A stretch of DNA of 34,272 bases from Pleurocapsales cyanobacterium LEGE 06147 (GCA_015207585.1 JADEWQ010000061.1:1-34272); one strand, 5' to 3'; positions 9,364 to 17,769 are shown, counted from the stretch's first letter. Notes: a model not told the origin generated them from the sequence alone. Numbers and translations are program-made.

Positions 9364-11121
9364 ATGTCTATAGATAGTTCCTCTCAATTATCCTTGCTTG
9401 CTCACCTGCGTCATGAACTGCGTACGCCGATTAACGCCATTATTGGCTACAGTGAAATGCTCCTCGAAGAATTGGAAACAGAAGACGAACAATATTCTAG
9501 CTCTTCGCAAAAGAAAGATTGCAAGATTGCCTGCGAACTTCAAAATATTCAAAATTGCGGCAGCCAACTTCTATTTTTAGTTAATACTATCCTCAGTCCG
9601 ACTCAACAAGAAGATAGCCAGTTAAATCTCGATCTATCTATCTTAAGGGAAACTCTCCGAGTCAAACTACAAACACCTGCCAAAACGGTCACTAATTGTT
9701 GTCAACAGCTTTTAAATCGAGTACCCACAGAACTTATTTCGGATTTAGACAGGATTCAAATTGCTGCCGAGTCTTTACTGAGGGCGATCGATAACTCCGT
9801 TGAACTATCCGAACATTTCTTGTTTCGAGGGGATATCGAGCAAACTCCCAGTTTAATAACAGCTTTTGCTCATTCTGATTCTTCTCAAAATTTAACTACT
9901 GCTCCAGTCAGCTCGGATAAAAACACTATTTTGGTAGTAGATGACAAGGAAACCAATCGAGATTTACTCTCGCGGCAGATAGAAGCGCAAGGCTATCAAG
10001 TAGCCGTGGCAGCCAATGGTCAGCAAGCACTACAGATGATTCAGACCGGACAATACGACCTGATTCTTTTAGACATCATCATGCCGGAAATGAATGGTTA
10101 CGAGGTACTTAAGTGGCTGCGTAATAGTCTGTGGCGACATATTCCGGTAATTACGATCTCGGCTTTGGACGAGATTGATAGTGTCGTCAAATGTATAGAA
10201 ATGGGAGCTGAAGATTACCTGTCTAAGCCATTTAATTCAGTGTTACTTAGAGCAAGGATCGGTGCTTGTTTGGAAAAGAAACGGCTGCGGGATCAAGAAA
10301 GTCTATATTTAGATCGACTGGCACTGGCTAACCAGGAAATTACTAGCTTAAATGAGCGTCTCCAAGCAGAAAATGTCCGCCTCAATGCAGAGCTAGATGT
10401 AACTCGACGCTTGCAACAGATGATGTTGCCGAAAGAAAAAGAATTGATGGAAATTGACGGACTAGAGATTGCTGGATTTATGCAACCAGCAAATGAAGTA
10501 GGTGGCGATTACTACGATATTCTCGAGCACAATGGTCTAGTCAAAATTGGCATTGGCGATGTAACGGGACACGGTCTTGAAAGTGGAGTCTTGATGATTA
10601 TGGTGCAAACAGCAGTACGAACCTTAATTGAAAATAATGAAACCGACCCCAAAAAATTCTTGGACGTGCTCAATCGCACTATCTACAAAAATGTGCAGCG
10701 TATGAATTCGGATAAAAATCTAACTCTTTGCTTGATGGACTATCAAAAAGGCAAACTAAGTTTGAGTGGACAACACGAAGAAATAATTGTAGTCCGCTCT
10801 GGCGGCGAAATAGAGCGGATTGACACCATCGATTTAGGATTTCCACTCGGATTAGAAGAAACCATCGCTGATTTTGTTTTTCAAATTCAAATACAGTTAC
10901 ATTCTGGAGATGTAGTAGTGCTTTATACCGATGGAATTACAGAGGCTGAAAATGAATTGGGGGTGCAATATGGACTAGAAAGACTATGTGAAATGGTTAG
11001 GCATAACTGGCAAAGATCTGCTCGAGAAGTCAGACAGCTTGTCATTGAAGATCTGCAACGGCATATTAACGAACACAGAGTTTACGATGACATTACTTTA
11101 GTAGTATTAAAGCAAAAATAA
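9364..11121 (+). CDS. PP2C-type (RsbU/SpoIIE) phosphatase with HisKA-like N-terminus and receiver
   Basis: 585 residues from the ATG at 9364 (a TTG two codons earlier is in frame). It starts with an H-box, [20 protein letters not shown], with His17, but has no ATPase domain. A second, diverged copy (LRVKLQTPAKTVTNCCQQLL, about residues 97-150) lacks the histidine. A receiver domain follows (ILVVDDKE, Asp237 in LLDIIMPEMNG, SKPF lysine), then a coiled coil (about 310-350), then a PP2C domain (from about 365) with EVGGDYYD, GDVTGHG, YTDGITEAE and C-terminal YDDITLVV, so the metal-binding acidic residues are present. Proteins of this type dephosphorylate STAS-domain antagonists in partner switching, with the receiver controlling activity. 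The ATP-binding protein and STAS protein encoded next are the natural partners. The isolated H-box may dimerise or exchange phosphate; that is inference. Confidence 0.92.
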   Translation: MSIDSSSQLSLLAHLRHELRTPINAIIGYSEMLLEELETEDEQYSSSSQKKDCKIACELQNIQNCGSQLLFLVNTILSPTQQEDSQLNLDLSILRETLRVKLQTPAKTVTNCCQQLLNRVPTELISDLDRIQIAAESLLRAIDNSVELSEHFLFRGDIEQTPSLITAFAHSDSSQNLTTAPVSSDKNTILVVDDKETNRDLLSRQIEAQGYQVAVAANGQQALQMIQTGQYDLILLDIIMPEMNGYEVLKWLRNSLWRHIPVITISALDEIDSVVKCIEMGAEDYLSKPFNSVLLRARIGACLEKKRLRDQESLYLDRLALANQEITSLNERLQAENVRLNAELDVTRRLQQMMLPKEKELMEIDGLEIAGFMQPANEVGGDYYDILEHNGLVKIGIGDVTGHGLESGVLMIMVQTAVRTLIENNETDPKKFLDVLNRTIYKNVQRMNSDKNLTLCLMDYQKGKLSLSGQHEEIIVVRSGGEIERIDTIDLGFPLGLEETIADFVFQIQIQLHSGDVVVLYTDGITEAENELGVQYGLERLCEMVRHNWQRSAREVRQLVIEDLQRHINEHRVYDDITLVVLKQK

Positions 11122-11185
11122 CTCGAAACAAAAAAGCTAACTACTAGCAATTATTCATTACTAAAAATTTATAGTTGTAATTAAT

Positions 11186-11773
11186 ATGAATATTATATTT
11201 GGAGATTTTATTGAAAATTTGCCTCCCAGTCAAGAATATTTAATTATTAGCTTTTCTCCAACTTCTGTACCTCTACAAAAAAGATGGCGAAATAACGGAT
11301 TATCTGCTGATTTTTTAGCCGACTATCTCAGCACTTTTTTTCTCTGCGATGATGAAGAGCATGTATGTAAAGCAAAACAGGCAGAGTTCAAAAGTGCTAT
11401 TAGTTATATTGCCAATGAGTTATTAGAGAATGGGATGAAATATAGTAAAGACACTTCTACGTCTACAATTAGTATTCAACTTCATTTGGAGCGCGACAAT
11501 ATTATTTTTGAGATGACTAACAGTATTAATACCAAAGCAATAAAAAGATTTCAAGCTTATATAAAAGAATTAATTAATTCAGATCCTTACGAGTTCTACA
11601 TGCGACAATTAGAACAAAATGCAACACAGAAAAACAGTACAAAATCTGGGTTGGGATTCTTAACTATGATGAATGACTATGGAGCAAAACTAGGTTGGAA
11701 ATTTGAAACTTCAGGGCAAGAATCAAAAGAAAGTGCAGTAACAACCATGGTGCAACTGAGAATCGACTCTTAA
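11186..11773 (+). CDS. Atypical GHKL-like ATP-binding protein (SiaB / anti-sigma-kinase type)
   Basis: 195 residues, cytoplasmic. The motif IANELLENGMKYSKD (about 76-90) matches the N box of GHKL ATPases, and SGLGFLTMMNDYGAKLGWKF near the C-terminus resembles the G2 box and last strand. The usual DxGxG G1 box is not visible; NSINTKAI stands where it would be expected. This pattern fits the divergent SiaB-like (DUF6272) kinases found beside PP2C phosphatases and STAS-type antagonists better than classical RsbW. It sits between the phosphatase (64 nt upstream) and the STAS gene (110 nt downstream), the expected neighbourhood for the kinase of a partner switch. Kinase activity is inferred from context. 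Confidence 0.7.
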   Translation: MNIIFGDFIENLPPSQEYLIISFSPTSVPLQKRWRNNGLSADFLADYLSTFFLCDDEEHVCKAKQAEFKSAISYIANELLENGMKYSKDTSTSTISIQLHLERDNIIFEMTNSINTKAIKRFQAYIKELINSDPYEFYMRQLEQNATQKNSTKSGLGFLTMMNDYGAKLGWKFETSGQESKESAVTTMVQLRIDS

Positions 11774-11883
11774 AAATCTTGATTTAACTCCCATAAATAT
11801 TTATCAACTATTTCATTTTTTTTCAAACATTGGGAACAATAAATTACCTGAGTAATAAAAAAATTATTTAAAGCAGTAACGCG

Positions 11884-12228
11884 ATGAAAATTCAACAAGA
11901 AGATTACAGTATAGTTTACGATGCAGTTGCCACAACTGTTGTCTGCCAGGGTTCACTTCGGTTAAATGGCACGGCAGAATATTCCCCTATCATAGATTTA
12001 CTCAATGATGTAGTCGAACAAGAACCATCTCACATTATCTTAAATTTACGAGAGCTAAAATTTCTTAATAGCACCGGAATTAGTATGCTTTCAAAATTTG
12101 TCATTAACGTACGCAATAGAAAGAATATTCAAATGATAGTGATTGGTTCTCAAGAAATTTCTTGGCAAAGTAAGTTTTTAAAAAACTTACAGCGACTGAT
12201 GCCCTCTCTTCAACTGAAATTAACTTAG
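11884..12228 (+). CDS. STAS-domain anti-sigma-factor antagonist-like protein
   Basis: 114 residues, a single STAS domain. The hallmark is the segment IILNLRELKFLNSTGISMLSKF split over a strand and helix: hydrophobic strand, Asn instead of the common Asp in 'NLREL', then the Ser-Thr-Gly-Ile loop where antagonists of the SpoIIAA/RsbV family are phosphorylated. In partner switching, the unphosphorylated form binds the kinase or target, the kinase phosphorylates the loop serine/threonine, and the PP2C enzyme reverses this. It is the last plus-strand gene of the signalling cluster, similar in layout to the icfG-region genes of Synechocystis (phosphatase, ATP-binding protein, antagonist) as I remember it. 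The final target is not encoded in the window. Confidence 0.82.
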   Translation: MKIQQEDYSIVYDAVATTVVCQGSLRLNGTAEYSPIIDLLNDVVEQEPSHIILNLRELKFLNSTGISMLSKFVINVRNRKNIQMIVIGSQEISWQSKFLKNLQRLMPSLQLKLT

Positions 12229-12326
12229 TACTACTGGCTGATTTTATTCAGAGGTGAAATCATCAAAATAGCAATCTTTAAGCCTTTTCGATTTTGAAAG
12301 CTTGTTGTCTAAGTTTGAGCGAGCAG

Positions 12327-12875
12327 TTACTTGAGTCTTTGTTTGATAAAATTAACTAGTTGCGCAAATTGTTTCTTTAACAGTTCTGTCTCTCGTTCCA
12401 TCTTGGCAACTGTTGCTTTAAGTGACTCAATTTCTTTTGCCATAGCCAAGGTATCGTCACTAGAGAGGGCAATCGATGTAGATTCGGAGTCTGCTAGTTT
12501 CTTCGCCTTAATCGTTGCCTCTCGAATCGCTTCTACTAACTGTTCGCGATCGAAAGGCTTTTCAACAAAGGCAAAATACTCAAAAGGTTCGGGAAGTTTA
12601 TCTGTGACTTCCTCCTTGCGTCCAGACATGAGGACTAGTGGAATTGTTTTGAGTCGTTGCTGCTTTTGAATTGCTTGATATACTTCCCAACCGCTCATTT
12701 TAGGTAAGAGAAAATCGAGCATGATCAGGTTAGGATTTTCCTGCTGAATTAGATTAAATCCTTCGATACCATCCCTAGCTTCGATAATCTCAAAATTGCC
12801 TGCTGGCAACATATCTTTAACGCGCATTCTAATAACCTTGCTGTCATCAATAACTACAATTTTATTTGTTGTCAC
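12327..12875 (-). CDS. Response regulator receiver protein with C-terminal coiled coil
   Basis: 182 residues. The N-terminal receiver has acidic residues Asp10-Asp11 in VVIDDSK, phospho-acceptor Asp54 in LIMLDFLLPKMSGWEV, Ser in LMSGR and Lys in VEKPF. From about residue 130 the protein becomes a Ser/Lys-rich linker and then an amphipathic heptad helix (LKATVAKMERETELLKKQ...), consistent with a coiled coil for dimerisation or partner binding. There is no DNA-binding domain. It converges on the STAS gene with about 100 nt between, so it has its own promoter but may belong functionally to the adjacent signalling cluster. Receivers with a short C-terminal coiled coil are common in cyanobacteria, often near motility or exopolysaccharide control genes. 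Confidence 0.88.
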   Translation of the reverse strand: MTTNKIVVIDDSKVIRMRVKDMLPAGNFEIIEARDGIEGFNLIQQENPNLIMLDFLLPKMSGWEVYQAIQKQQRLKTIPLVLMSGRKEEVTDKLPEPFEYFAFVEKPFDREQLVEAIREATIKAKKLADSESTSIALSSDDTLAMAKEIESLKATVAKMERETELLKKQFAQLVNFIKQRLK

Positions 12876-13102
12876 GGCTGACTCCTTAACCTAATGATTG
12901 GTTTATTAATATAGAAATTTACTAGACTTAATTTGAGTGGGAATAATAGTAAAGTTAATATCTGTGTCCATAGAGTTCCCTCAAATGAGTTCAAAATATC
13001 ATTAGCAACTCAAAACATTTTTTTCTGTTTTATATCAACAAAAGCGGTTGCTCGTGAAGCGGATCGCTCTCTGGCTTGTATACTTATAACTTGTTGTATA
13101 AA

Positions 13103-14017
13103 ATGAATCAATCTCAGCCAATACAGTCAGCTCAAAGTCAGTGGCGTGCAGAAGTAAGTTCTCTACCATCATGGTTGAGACGTTCCATTGGTAAAGTTAG
13201 CGAACTTTCGACAGTACAAAAAATTATTAAACAGCGAGGGATTCACACTATTTGTGAAGAAGGAAGATGTCCCAATCGAGGAGAGTGCTACGCTAATAAA
13301 ATGGCTACTTTCTTGTTAATGGGACCGACTTGCACTCGGGCCTGTGCCTTTTGTCAGGTTGATAAGGGACACGCACCTATGGTTTTAGACCCCCAAGAAC
13401 CAGAAAAAGTAGCCGAAGCAGTCAGTTTATTGGGCTTGCGCTATGTCGTGCTGACTTCCGTGGCTCGAGATGATTTAGCCGATGGAGGCGCGGGGTGGTT
13501 TGTACGAGTAATGACAGCTATTCGTGTCCAAAATCCTCACACTCAAATTGAAGTCTTAACCCCTGATTTTTGGAGCGGTAAAGGTCTAGAACAAGTCCAA
13601 AGAGAAAGAGTAGCAACATTAGTAGCAGCTAAACCAGCTTGCTATAACCACAACCTAGAAACAGTTAAAAGCTTGCAAGGACCGGTAAGAAGGGGAGCCA
13701 AATACGATCGCTCCCTTAATGTCCTGCGTTTGGTCAAAGAATTCGACCCGTCTATTCCTACCAAATCGGGCTTAATGTTAGGACTGGGAGAGACAGAAAC
13801 TGAAATCATCGAGACGATGATAGATTTACGAGAAGTAGGTTGCGATCGCCTTACTCTGGGTCAGTATTTGCGCCCTTCCCTCCAACACCTGCCAGTGGAA
13901 AAATATTGGACTCCAGAAGAATTCGAGCATCTGGGAGATGTAGCCCGTTCTCTTGGCTTTAACCATGTCCGTTCGGGTCCATTGGTACGCAGTTCCTACC
14001 ATGCGGGAGAAAAGTAA
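13103..14017 (+). CDS. lipA: Lipoyl synthase
   Basis: 304 residues from ATG 13103; a TTG at 13076 would add nine unlikely residues (MYTYNLLYK). Radical-SAM enzyme that inserts two sulfur atoms into protein-bound octanoyl chains to make lipoyl groups for the E2 and H proteins. The auxiliary cluster motif [12 protein letters not shown] and the SAM-cluster motif CTRACAFC are both intact, followed by [10 protein letters not shown], and the C-terminal RSSYHAGEK provides the conserved RSSY serine ligand region. Length is normal for the family. No lipoate genes adjoin it. An A/T-rich 200-nt gap separates it from the divergent receiver gene. Confidence 0.96.
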   Translation: MNQSQPIQSAQSQWRAEVSSLPSWLRRSIGKVSELSTVQKIIKQRGIHTICEEGRCPNRGECYANKMATFLLMGPTCTRACAFCQVDKGHAPMVLDPQEPEKVAEAVSLLGLRYVVLTSVARDDLADGGAGWFVRVMTAIRVQNPHTQIEVLTPDFWSGKGLEQVQRERVATLVAAKPACYNHNLETVKSLQGPVRRGAKYDRSLNVLRLVKEFDPSIPTKSGLMLGLGETETEIIETMIDLREVGCDRLTLGQYLRPSLQHLPVEKYWTPEEFEHLGDVARSLGFNHVRSGPLVRSSYHAGEK

Positions 14018-14041
14018 GCCGTCAAAAATCAGGAGTCAATG

Positions 14042-14079
14042 GATAATGGATAATTATTAACTCTCAATTATCCATTATC
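14042..14079. terminator. Bidirectional hairpin between convergent lipA and permease genes
   Basis: Perfect 14-bp arms (GATAATGGATAATT at 14042-14055 and its complement at 14066-14079) with a 10-nt loop lie between two convergent genes. The sequence is all A/T with few G/C, so the stem is weak, but its place 25 nt after lipA fits a shared terminator. It is also a form of the GATAATGGATAATT-type dispersed repeat seen in cyanobacteria. Confidence 0.5.
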
Positions 14080-14105
14080 AATTATTAATTATTCATTAAT
14101 AAATG

Positions 14106-15002
14106 TTATGCCGTTCCCTTAAATAAACCTTGGGGACGGACAAATAAAACGATCGCCATGATTAGTAATGCTACTCCCAACTTATATTCGGAATTAAGAA
14201 ACTGAACGCTCGATTCTTGGGCAACACCAATAATTAAAGCACCCGCGATCGCTCCGTAAGGATTACCGATTCCACCGAGAATTACGGAAGCAAACAGGGG
14301 CAAAATTAAAAACCAGCCCATGTTAGGACGTACCGTAGTTATTAAACCGTACATTCCTCCAGCAACAGCAGTTAAAATCCCTGTAATTATCCAAGTCCAA
14401 ATTACAACTCGTTCGACGTTGATACCCGATATCCTTGCTAAGTCAATATTATCGGCAACTGCTCGCATCGCTTTGCCAATTTTACTTTTTTGCAAGAGAA
14501 AATGCAGGGCAATCATGGCTAAAATTGCTAACCCAATAACTATTAGACGATAATAAGCGATCCTCACTCCGCCAATATCTAGGGCTTGTACCAGTGGTAA
14601 ATCGTAAGATTGGTTGCTTCCACCCCAAATTAACAGAATACCGCTGCGAATAAATAAAGCCAAACCGATGGAAATAATAATTAGAGTCGTAGAAGTGGCA
14701 CGGCGATCGCGCATTGGTTTCCAAAGCAGAAATTCGGCAATTAACATGGCGATTACCGTACCTCCAGCTCCCAAAAACATCGCCAGCCAAATATTAACAC
14801 CATCGATATCTATTACTCGATAGCCCATCCGAATGCTGATTCCGGTATTAAAAAGCCAAGTTAGATAAGCTCCCAGAGTCATAAAATCCCCGTGAGCAAA
14901 ATTAGAAAGCCGCAAGATCCCATAGGTAAGAGTAAGTCCAATCGCCGCTAAAGCCAGCACGCTACCGACGGCAATCCCATTGAATAGAAGTTGAGGGTCC
15001 AT
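14106..15002 (-). CDS. livH: LivH-type branched-chain/neutral amino acid ABC transporter permease
   Basis: 298 residues, almost entirely hydrophobic with about eight membrane helices, in the inner membrane. The start MDPQLLFNGIAVGSVLALAA and GLTLTYGILRLSNFAHGDFM are the signature of LivH/NatD permeases; the conserved E-A-A-like loop region around IGKAMRAVADNIDLARISGI contacts the ATPase. UrtB urea permeases are related but usually longer. The other subunits (LivM, LivF, LivG, binding protein) are not in the window, so this is an isolated permease gene, a scattering that I recall for the Nat (N-I) system of cyanobacteria. Substrate in the cyanobacterial system is mainly neutral amino acids; here it is inferred. 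Confidence 0.9.
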   Translation of the reverse strand: MDPQLLFNGIAVGSVLALAAIGLTLTYGILRLSNFAHGDFMTLGAYLTWLFNTGISIRMGYRVIDIDGVNIWLAMFLGAGGTVIAMLIAEFLLWKPMRDRRATSTTLIIISIGLALFIRSGILLIWGGSNQSYDLPLVQALDIGGVRIAYYRLIVIGLAILAMIALHFLLQKSKIGKAMRAVADNIDLARISGINVERVVIWTWIITGILTAVAGGMYGLITTVRPNMGWFLILPLFASVILGGIGNPYGAIAGALIIGVAQESSVQFLNSEYKLGVALLIMAIVLFVRPQGLFKGTA

Positions 15003-15121
15003 TCTTTTTGTTTCTCGACTAGACCGCTATATTTTAAAATACGGTTTTCAAAGTAGACGAGGTTTATTCGCGATCGCCCTTGACATACTCGATCGATATA
15101 ATTATCTCAGGTTTTAAGGAT

Positions 15122-15134
15122 AAGGAGCGATCGC
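15122..15134 (+). promoter_or_regulatory. Shine-Dalgarno followed by HIP1 octamer before the Uma2 gene
   Basis: AAGGAG at 15122-15127 is an ideal Shine-Dalgarno sequence, 8 nt from the ATG at 15136. The HIP1 octamer GCGATCGC (15127-15134) fills the spacer almost completely and shares its first G with the binding site. It supports the chosen start. Confidence 0.7.
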
Positions 15135-15135
15135 A

Positions 15136-15705
15136 ATGATCACGCTAAACTTAAATTCGGTGATTCATTTGAGTCCCGAACAGTTTGAAAAACTGTGTCA
15201 TGCCAATCCAGAAGCCAAGTTAGAACTGACAGCAAGAGGAGAATTAGTTGTCATGTCGCCTACTGGAGGAGAAAGTGGCATTCGCAATATGAAAATATCG
15301 GCTTTGTTGTATTTATGGACAGAGAAAGACGGCACGGGAGTATCTTTTGATTCTTCCACTATGTTTCAACTTCCTTCAGGTGCTTTTCGTTCTCCGGATG
15401 CGGCATGGATTGCTAAGACTCGTTGGCATGCTCTAACAAATGAAGAAAAGAAAACTTTTCCTCCTATCTGTCCTGATTTTGTTATCGAACTACGTTCTCC
15501 ATCCGATAGTCTCAAAGAACTCCAAAATAAGATGCAAGAGTACATAGATAATGGAGTGCAGTTAGGATGGCTAATCGATCCACAAACTAAACAAGTTGAA
15601 ATTTATCGAGCGTCTCGCTCAAAAGAAGTTTTACAAAACCCAGATAGGTTGGATGGAGAGAATGTATTACCTGGTTTTGTTTTGGAACTAGCAGAAATTA
15701 TTTAA
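15136..15705 (+). CDS. Uma2 family (DUF820) restriction-endonuclease-fold protein
   Basis: 189 residues. The segments LTARGELVVMSPTGGESG, SPDAAWI and PDFVIELRSPSDS, followed by KMQEYIDNGVQLGWLIDP, give the standard Uma2 series. The Asp of SPDAAW, the Glu of FVIELRSPSD and the following K/Q-rich helix match the PD-(D/E)XK nuclease-fold active site. These proteins are present in dozens of copies per genome in many cyanobacteria and their biological role is unclear. The gene stands alone, divergent from the permease gene, with a very good ribosome binding site. Confidence 0.93.
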   Translation: MITLNLNSVIHLSPEQFEKLCHANPEAKLELTARGELVVMSPTGGESGIRNMKISALLYLWTEKDGTGVSFDSSTMFQLPSGAFRSPDAAWIAKTRWHALTNEEKKTFPPICPDFVIELRSPSDSLKELQNKMQEYIDNGVQLGWLIDPQTKQVEIYRASRSKEVLQNPDRLDGENVLPGFVLELAEII

Positions 15706-15731
15706 ATTGATGACTTTCGACAAGGAACAGA

Positions 15732-15778
15732 GTAGCATGCTACGTCCCTACTGTGTACGGGCGAATGGCTATTCGCCC
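15732..15778. repeat. Dispersed palindromic repeat (GTAGCATGCTAC plus GGGCGAAT hairpin)
   Basis: Two adjacent palindromes: GTAGCATGCTAC at 15732-15743, and an 8-bp stem GGGCGAAT/ATTCGCCC with a GGCT loop at 15759-15778. Between them is CGTCCCTACTG. Related copies occur at 20135-20164 and 31094-31129, and a half copy at 33239-33252. It follows the Uma2 gene and may also act as its terminator. Confidence 0.7.
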
Positions 15779-15847
15779 CTACGGAAACAGGATAAATAGC
15801 TGGTAAGCTGAAAAGGCTAGAGTTTCTGCTGTATTAACTTCAAAATT

Positions 15848-16054
15848 ATGACTATTTGGATCAACGAACAAATCGATCCTTGCGGTATTGTCTATTCCTG
15901 TATCGCTTGCCGTAGTGAAGAGGCAGCTAAAGAATGTCACGAAACTTGGCAAAATAATTTGACTCAAAAGCAAAAGCAAGAAGGTTGGGTGGCTCGTTTG
16001 CGTACTGTTGATTCTTGGGATGAAGTACCCGTAAACGCGCTCAAGTTAAATTAA
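15848..16054 (+). CDS. Small conserved cyanobacterial protein with Cys motif
   Basis: 68 residues, start ATG 15848. I recognise the general type but not a named family. The N-terminal half contains CGIVYSCIAC (three cysteines including CxxC), and the C-terminal half is acidic/amphipathic with WVARLRTVDSWDEVPVNAL. It has no membrane segment or signal peptide. The CxxC could bind metal or be redox-active, and the gene lies 85 nt upstream of the NTRC thioredoxin system on the same strand, but a palindrome separates them. The sequence is not low-complexity and codes like its neighbours, so I take it as real. Function unknown. Confidence 0.65.
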   Translation: MTIWINEQIDPCGIVYSCIACRSEEAAKECHETWQNNLTQKQKQEGWVARLRTVDSWDEVPVNALKLN

Positions 16055-16080
16055 TAATACCCTCTTTCAATTTGCCTTTT

Positions 16081-16103
16081 TAAGTATAAATTGATTATAC
16101 TTA
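16081..16103. promoter_or_regulatory. Perfect palindrome upstream of NTRC, candidate operator
   Basis: TAAGTATAA at 16081-16089 and its exact complement TTATACTTA at 16095-16103 are separated by 5 nt, 36 nt before the NTRC start codon. The symmetry and position suggest a repressor/activator site or a weak attenuator. No T tract follows, so a terminator for the 68-residue gene is less likely. Confidence 0.4.
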
Positions 16104-16139
16104 GTAAAGTGTAGTCGTTATGAGTTCAATATAATTATT

Positions 16140-17528
16140 ATGACAAACTTACCCATAGAAAATGTAGTTATTATAGGCTCGGGGCCTGCTGGCTACACTG
16201 CTGCCATCTATGCGGCGCGGGCAAACCTCAAACCCGTTATGTTTGAGGGTTTTGAAGCTGGTGGAATCCCAGGCGGACAATTGATGACTACGACAGAAGT
16301 AGAGAATTTCCCCGGCTTTCCCGAAGGAATTACTGGTCCTGCATTGATGGACAAAATGAAGGCGCAAGCAGAACGCTGGGGTACAGAGTGCTATACAGAA
16401 GACGTTATAGAAGTAGATTTGCGTCAGCGTCCGTTTACGGTTCGTTCTGACGAACGGGAAATTAAAACCCACAGTATTATTATCGCTACAGGAGCTACAG
16501 CTAAACGGTTAGGTTTGCCTTGCGAAAATCAATTTTGGAGTAGAGGTATTACAGCTTGTGCCATTTGTGATGGAGCAAGTCCAATTTTTCACGGTCAAGA
16601 ATTGGCAGTAATAGGTGGTGGTGACTCCGCCGCCGAAGAAGCCGTTTATTTGACTAAATATGGTTCTCACGTACACTTACTAGTACGACGAGACGAAATG
16701 CGCGCATCCAAAGCGATGCAAGACCGAGTGTTCAATAACCCTAAGATTACCGTTTACTGGAATACAGAAGCAGTTGACGTTTTTGGAGAGAACGATCGCC
16801 TTGAAGGAGTAAAAATCCGCAACACCAAGACGGGAGAAGAAAACGAACTACACGTTAAAGGATTATTTTATGCGATCGGTCACAGTCCCAATACTTCTTT
16901 ATTCAAAGATCAGCTAGAACTAGATGATGTAGGTTATGTTGTCGTTAAGCCAGGTACGGTAGAAACGAGCGTTGAAGGAGTTTATGCTGCTGGCGACGTA
17001 CAGGATCGCGAGTTTCGTCAAGCAGTTACGGCAGCGGGTACCGGGTGTATGGCAGCGATGTCTGCCGAAAGATGGTTATCTGCCAATAATTTAATTACCG
17101 AATACCATCAACAAGCAGATGCAGAAATTTATACCGCCAAGGAACCCGAACCAGAAACTGAAACCGATACAGAAGAAACATTTAATTTTGCCGCTACTCG
17201 TCATCGTGGCGGATATGCATTACGCAAACTCTTCCATGAAGGCGATCGCTTATTAGTCGTCAAATATGTCTCTCCTACCTGCGGTCCCTGTAAAACTCTC
17301 AAACCAATCCTCGACAAGGTAATTGACGAATACGAAGGAAAAATCTACTTTGTCGAAATTGATATCACCGAAGATCCAGAAATCGCTCAAATGGGTCAAG
17401 TAATCGGTACTCCTACAATTCAATTTTTCCGCGACAAACAATTATTAGAAGAAATTAAAGGAGTCAAGCAAAAAAGCGAGTACCGTCGAGTAATAGAGAG
17501 TTATTTAACTGCTAATGTTGCAGGGTAA
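16140..17528 (+). CDS. trxB: NADPH-thioredoxin reductase fused to thioredoxin (NTRC type)
   Basis: 462 residues. Residues 1 to about 315 form the flavoprotein reductase: FAD loop [16 protein letters not shown], redox pair CAIC (Cys140, Cys143) in [14 protein letters not shown] loop [10 protein letters not shown] and the C-terminal FAD motif GVYAAGDV. A Pro/Glu/Thr-rich acidic linker (about 325-345) leads to a complete thioredoxin domain with CGPC (Cys381, Cys384) and the cis-Pro loop GTPTIQFF. This domain order defines NTRC, found in chloroplasts and many cyanobacteria, where it uses NADPH to reduce partners such as 2-Cys peroxiredoxin, especially in the dark or under oxidative stress. The CAICDGASP variant instead of the bacterial CATCDG supports this. 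No peroxiredoxin gene adjoins it. Note that the name NTRC is unrelated to the nitrogen regulator ntrC. Confidence 0.96.
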   Translation: MTNLPIENVVIIGSGPAGYTAAIYAARANLKPVMFEGFEAGGIPGGQLMTTTEVENFPGFPEGITGPALMDKMKAQAERWGTECYTEDVIEVDLRQRPFTVRSDEREIKTHSIIIATGATAKRLGLPCENQFWSRGITACAICDGASPIFHGQELAVIGGGDSAAEEAVYLTKYGSHVHLLVRRDEMRASKAMQDRVFNNPKITVYWNTEAVDVFGENDRLEGVKIRNTKTGEENELHVKGLFYAIGHSPNTSLFKDQLELDDVGYVVVKPGTVETSVEGVYAAGDVQDREFRQAVTAAGTGCMAAMSAERWLSANNLITEYHQQADAEIYTAKEPEPETETDTEETFNFAATRHRGGYALRKLFHEGDRLLVVKYVSPTCGPCKTLKPILDKVIDEYEGKIYFVEIDITEDPEIAQMGQVIGTPTIQFFRDKQLLEEIKGVKQKSEYRRVIESYLTANVAG

Positions 17529-17614
17529 ATAACGACATTGAAAGCTGTTAGCCGTCAGGGTTATTTCAAAATTTAAGAAGCCTGAAAGTTATGCTGTGAC
17601 TCGATCCCCCCTTG

Positions 17615-17633
17615 CCCCCCTTGAAAAGGGGGG
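17615..17633. repeat. C-run/G-run dispersed hairpin after NTRC
   Basis: CCCCCCTT (17615-17622) pairs with AAGGGGGG (17626-17633) across a 3-nt loop, about 90 nt after the NTRC stop. A degraded second copy (TTCCCTTCAAAAGGGGGATTT) follows near 17655-17675. This 'CCCCTTGAAAAGGGG' form is a familiar cyanobacterial dispersed element, and the strong stem may also stop transcription. Confidence 0.6.
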
Positions 17634-17712
17634 ATTCAAGCCAAAAGTCTGAAGTTTCCCTTCAAAAGGGGGATTTAGAGCGAGCGAAACATTGATTTAC
17701 AAACACTTTCTG

Positions 17713-17732
17713 AAGTCCGTTTAAACGGACTT
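17713..17732. terminator. 20-bp perfect palindrome with short T run, likely terminator
   Basis: AAGTCCGTTTAAACGGACTT is perfectly self-complementary and runs into TTGC on the plus strand; on the minus strand it follows the porin gene's 3' end. It lies between convergent NTRC and porin genes, so it may terminate in both directions. Confidence 0.5.
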
Positions 17733-17769
17733 TTGCTATGAGACAGAGAATTTATTCTCTGGCTATCTG

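Noticed and set aside
12331-12669. 112-residue plus-strand ORF
   Set aside because: It is entirely antisense to the receiver gene at 12327-12875, Ser/Ala/Arg-rich and lacks a domain.
15136-15705. Restriction enzyme of a defence system
   Set aside because: The Uma2 family is scattered in many copies in cyanobacteria; no methylase or other defence gene adjoins it here.
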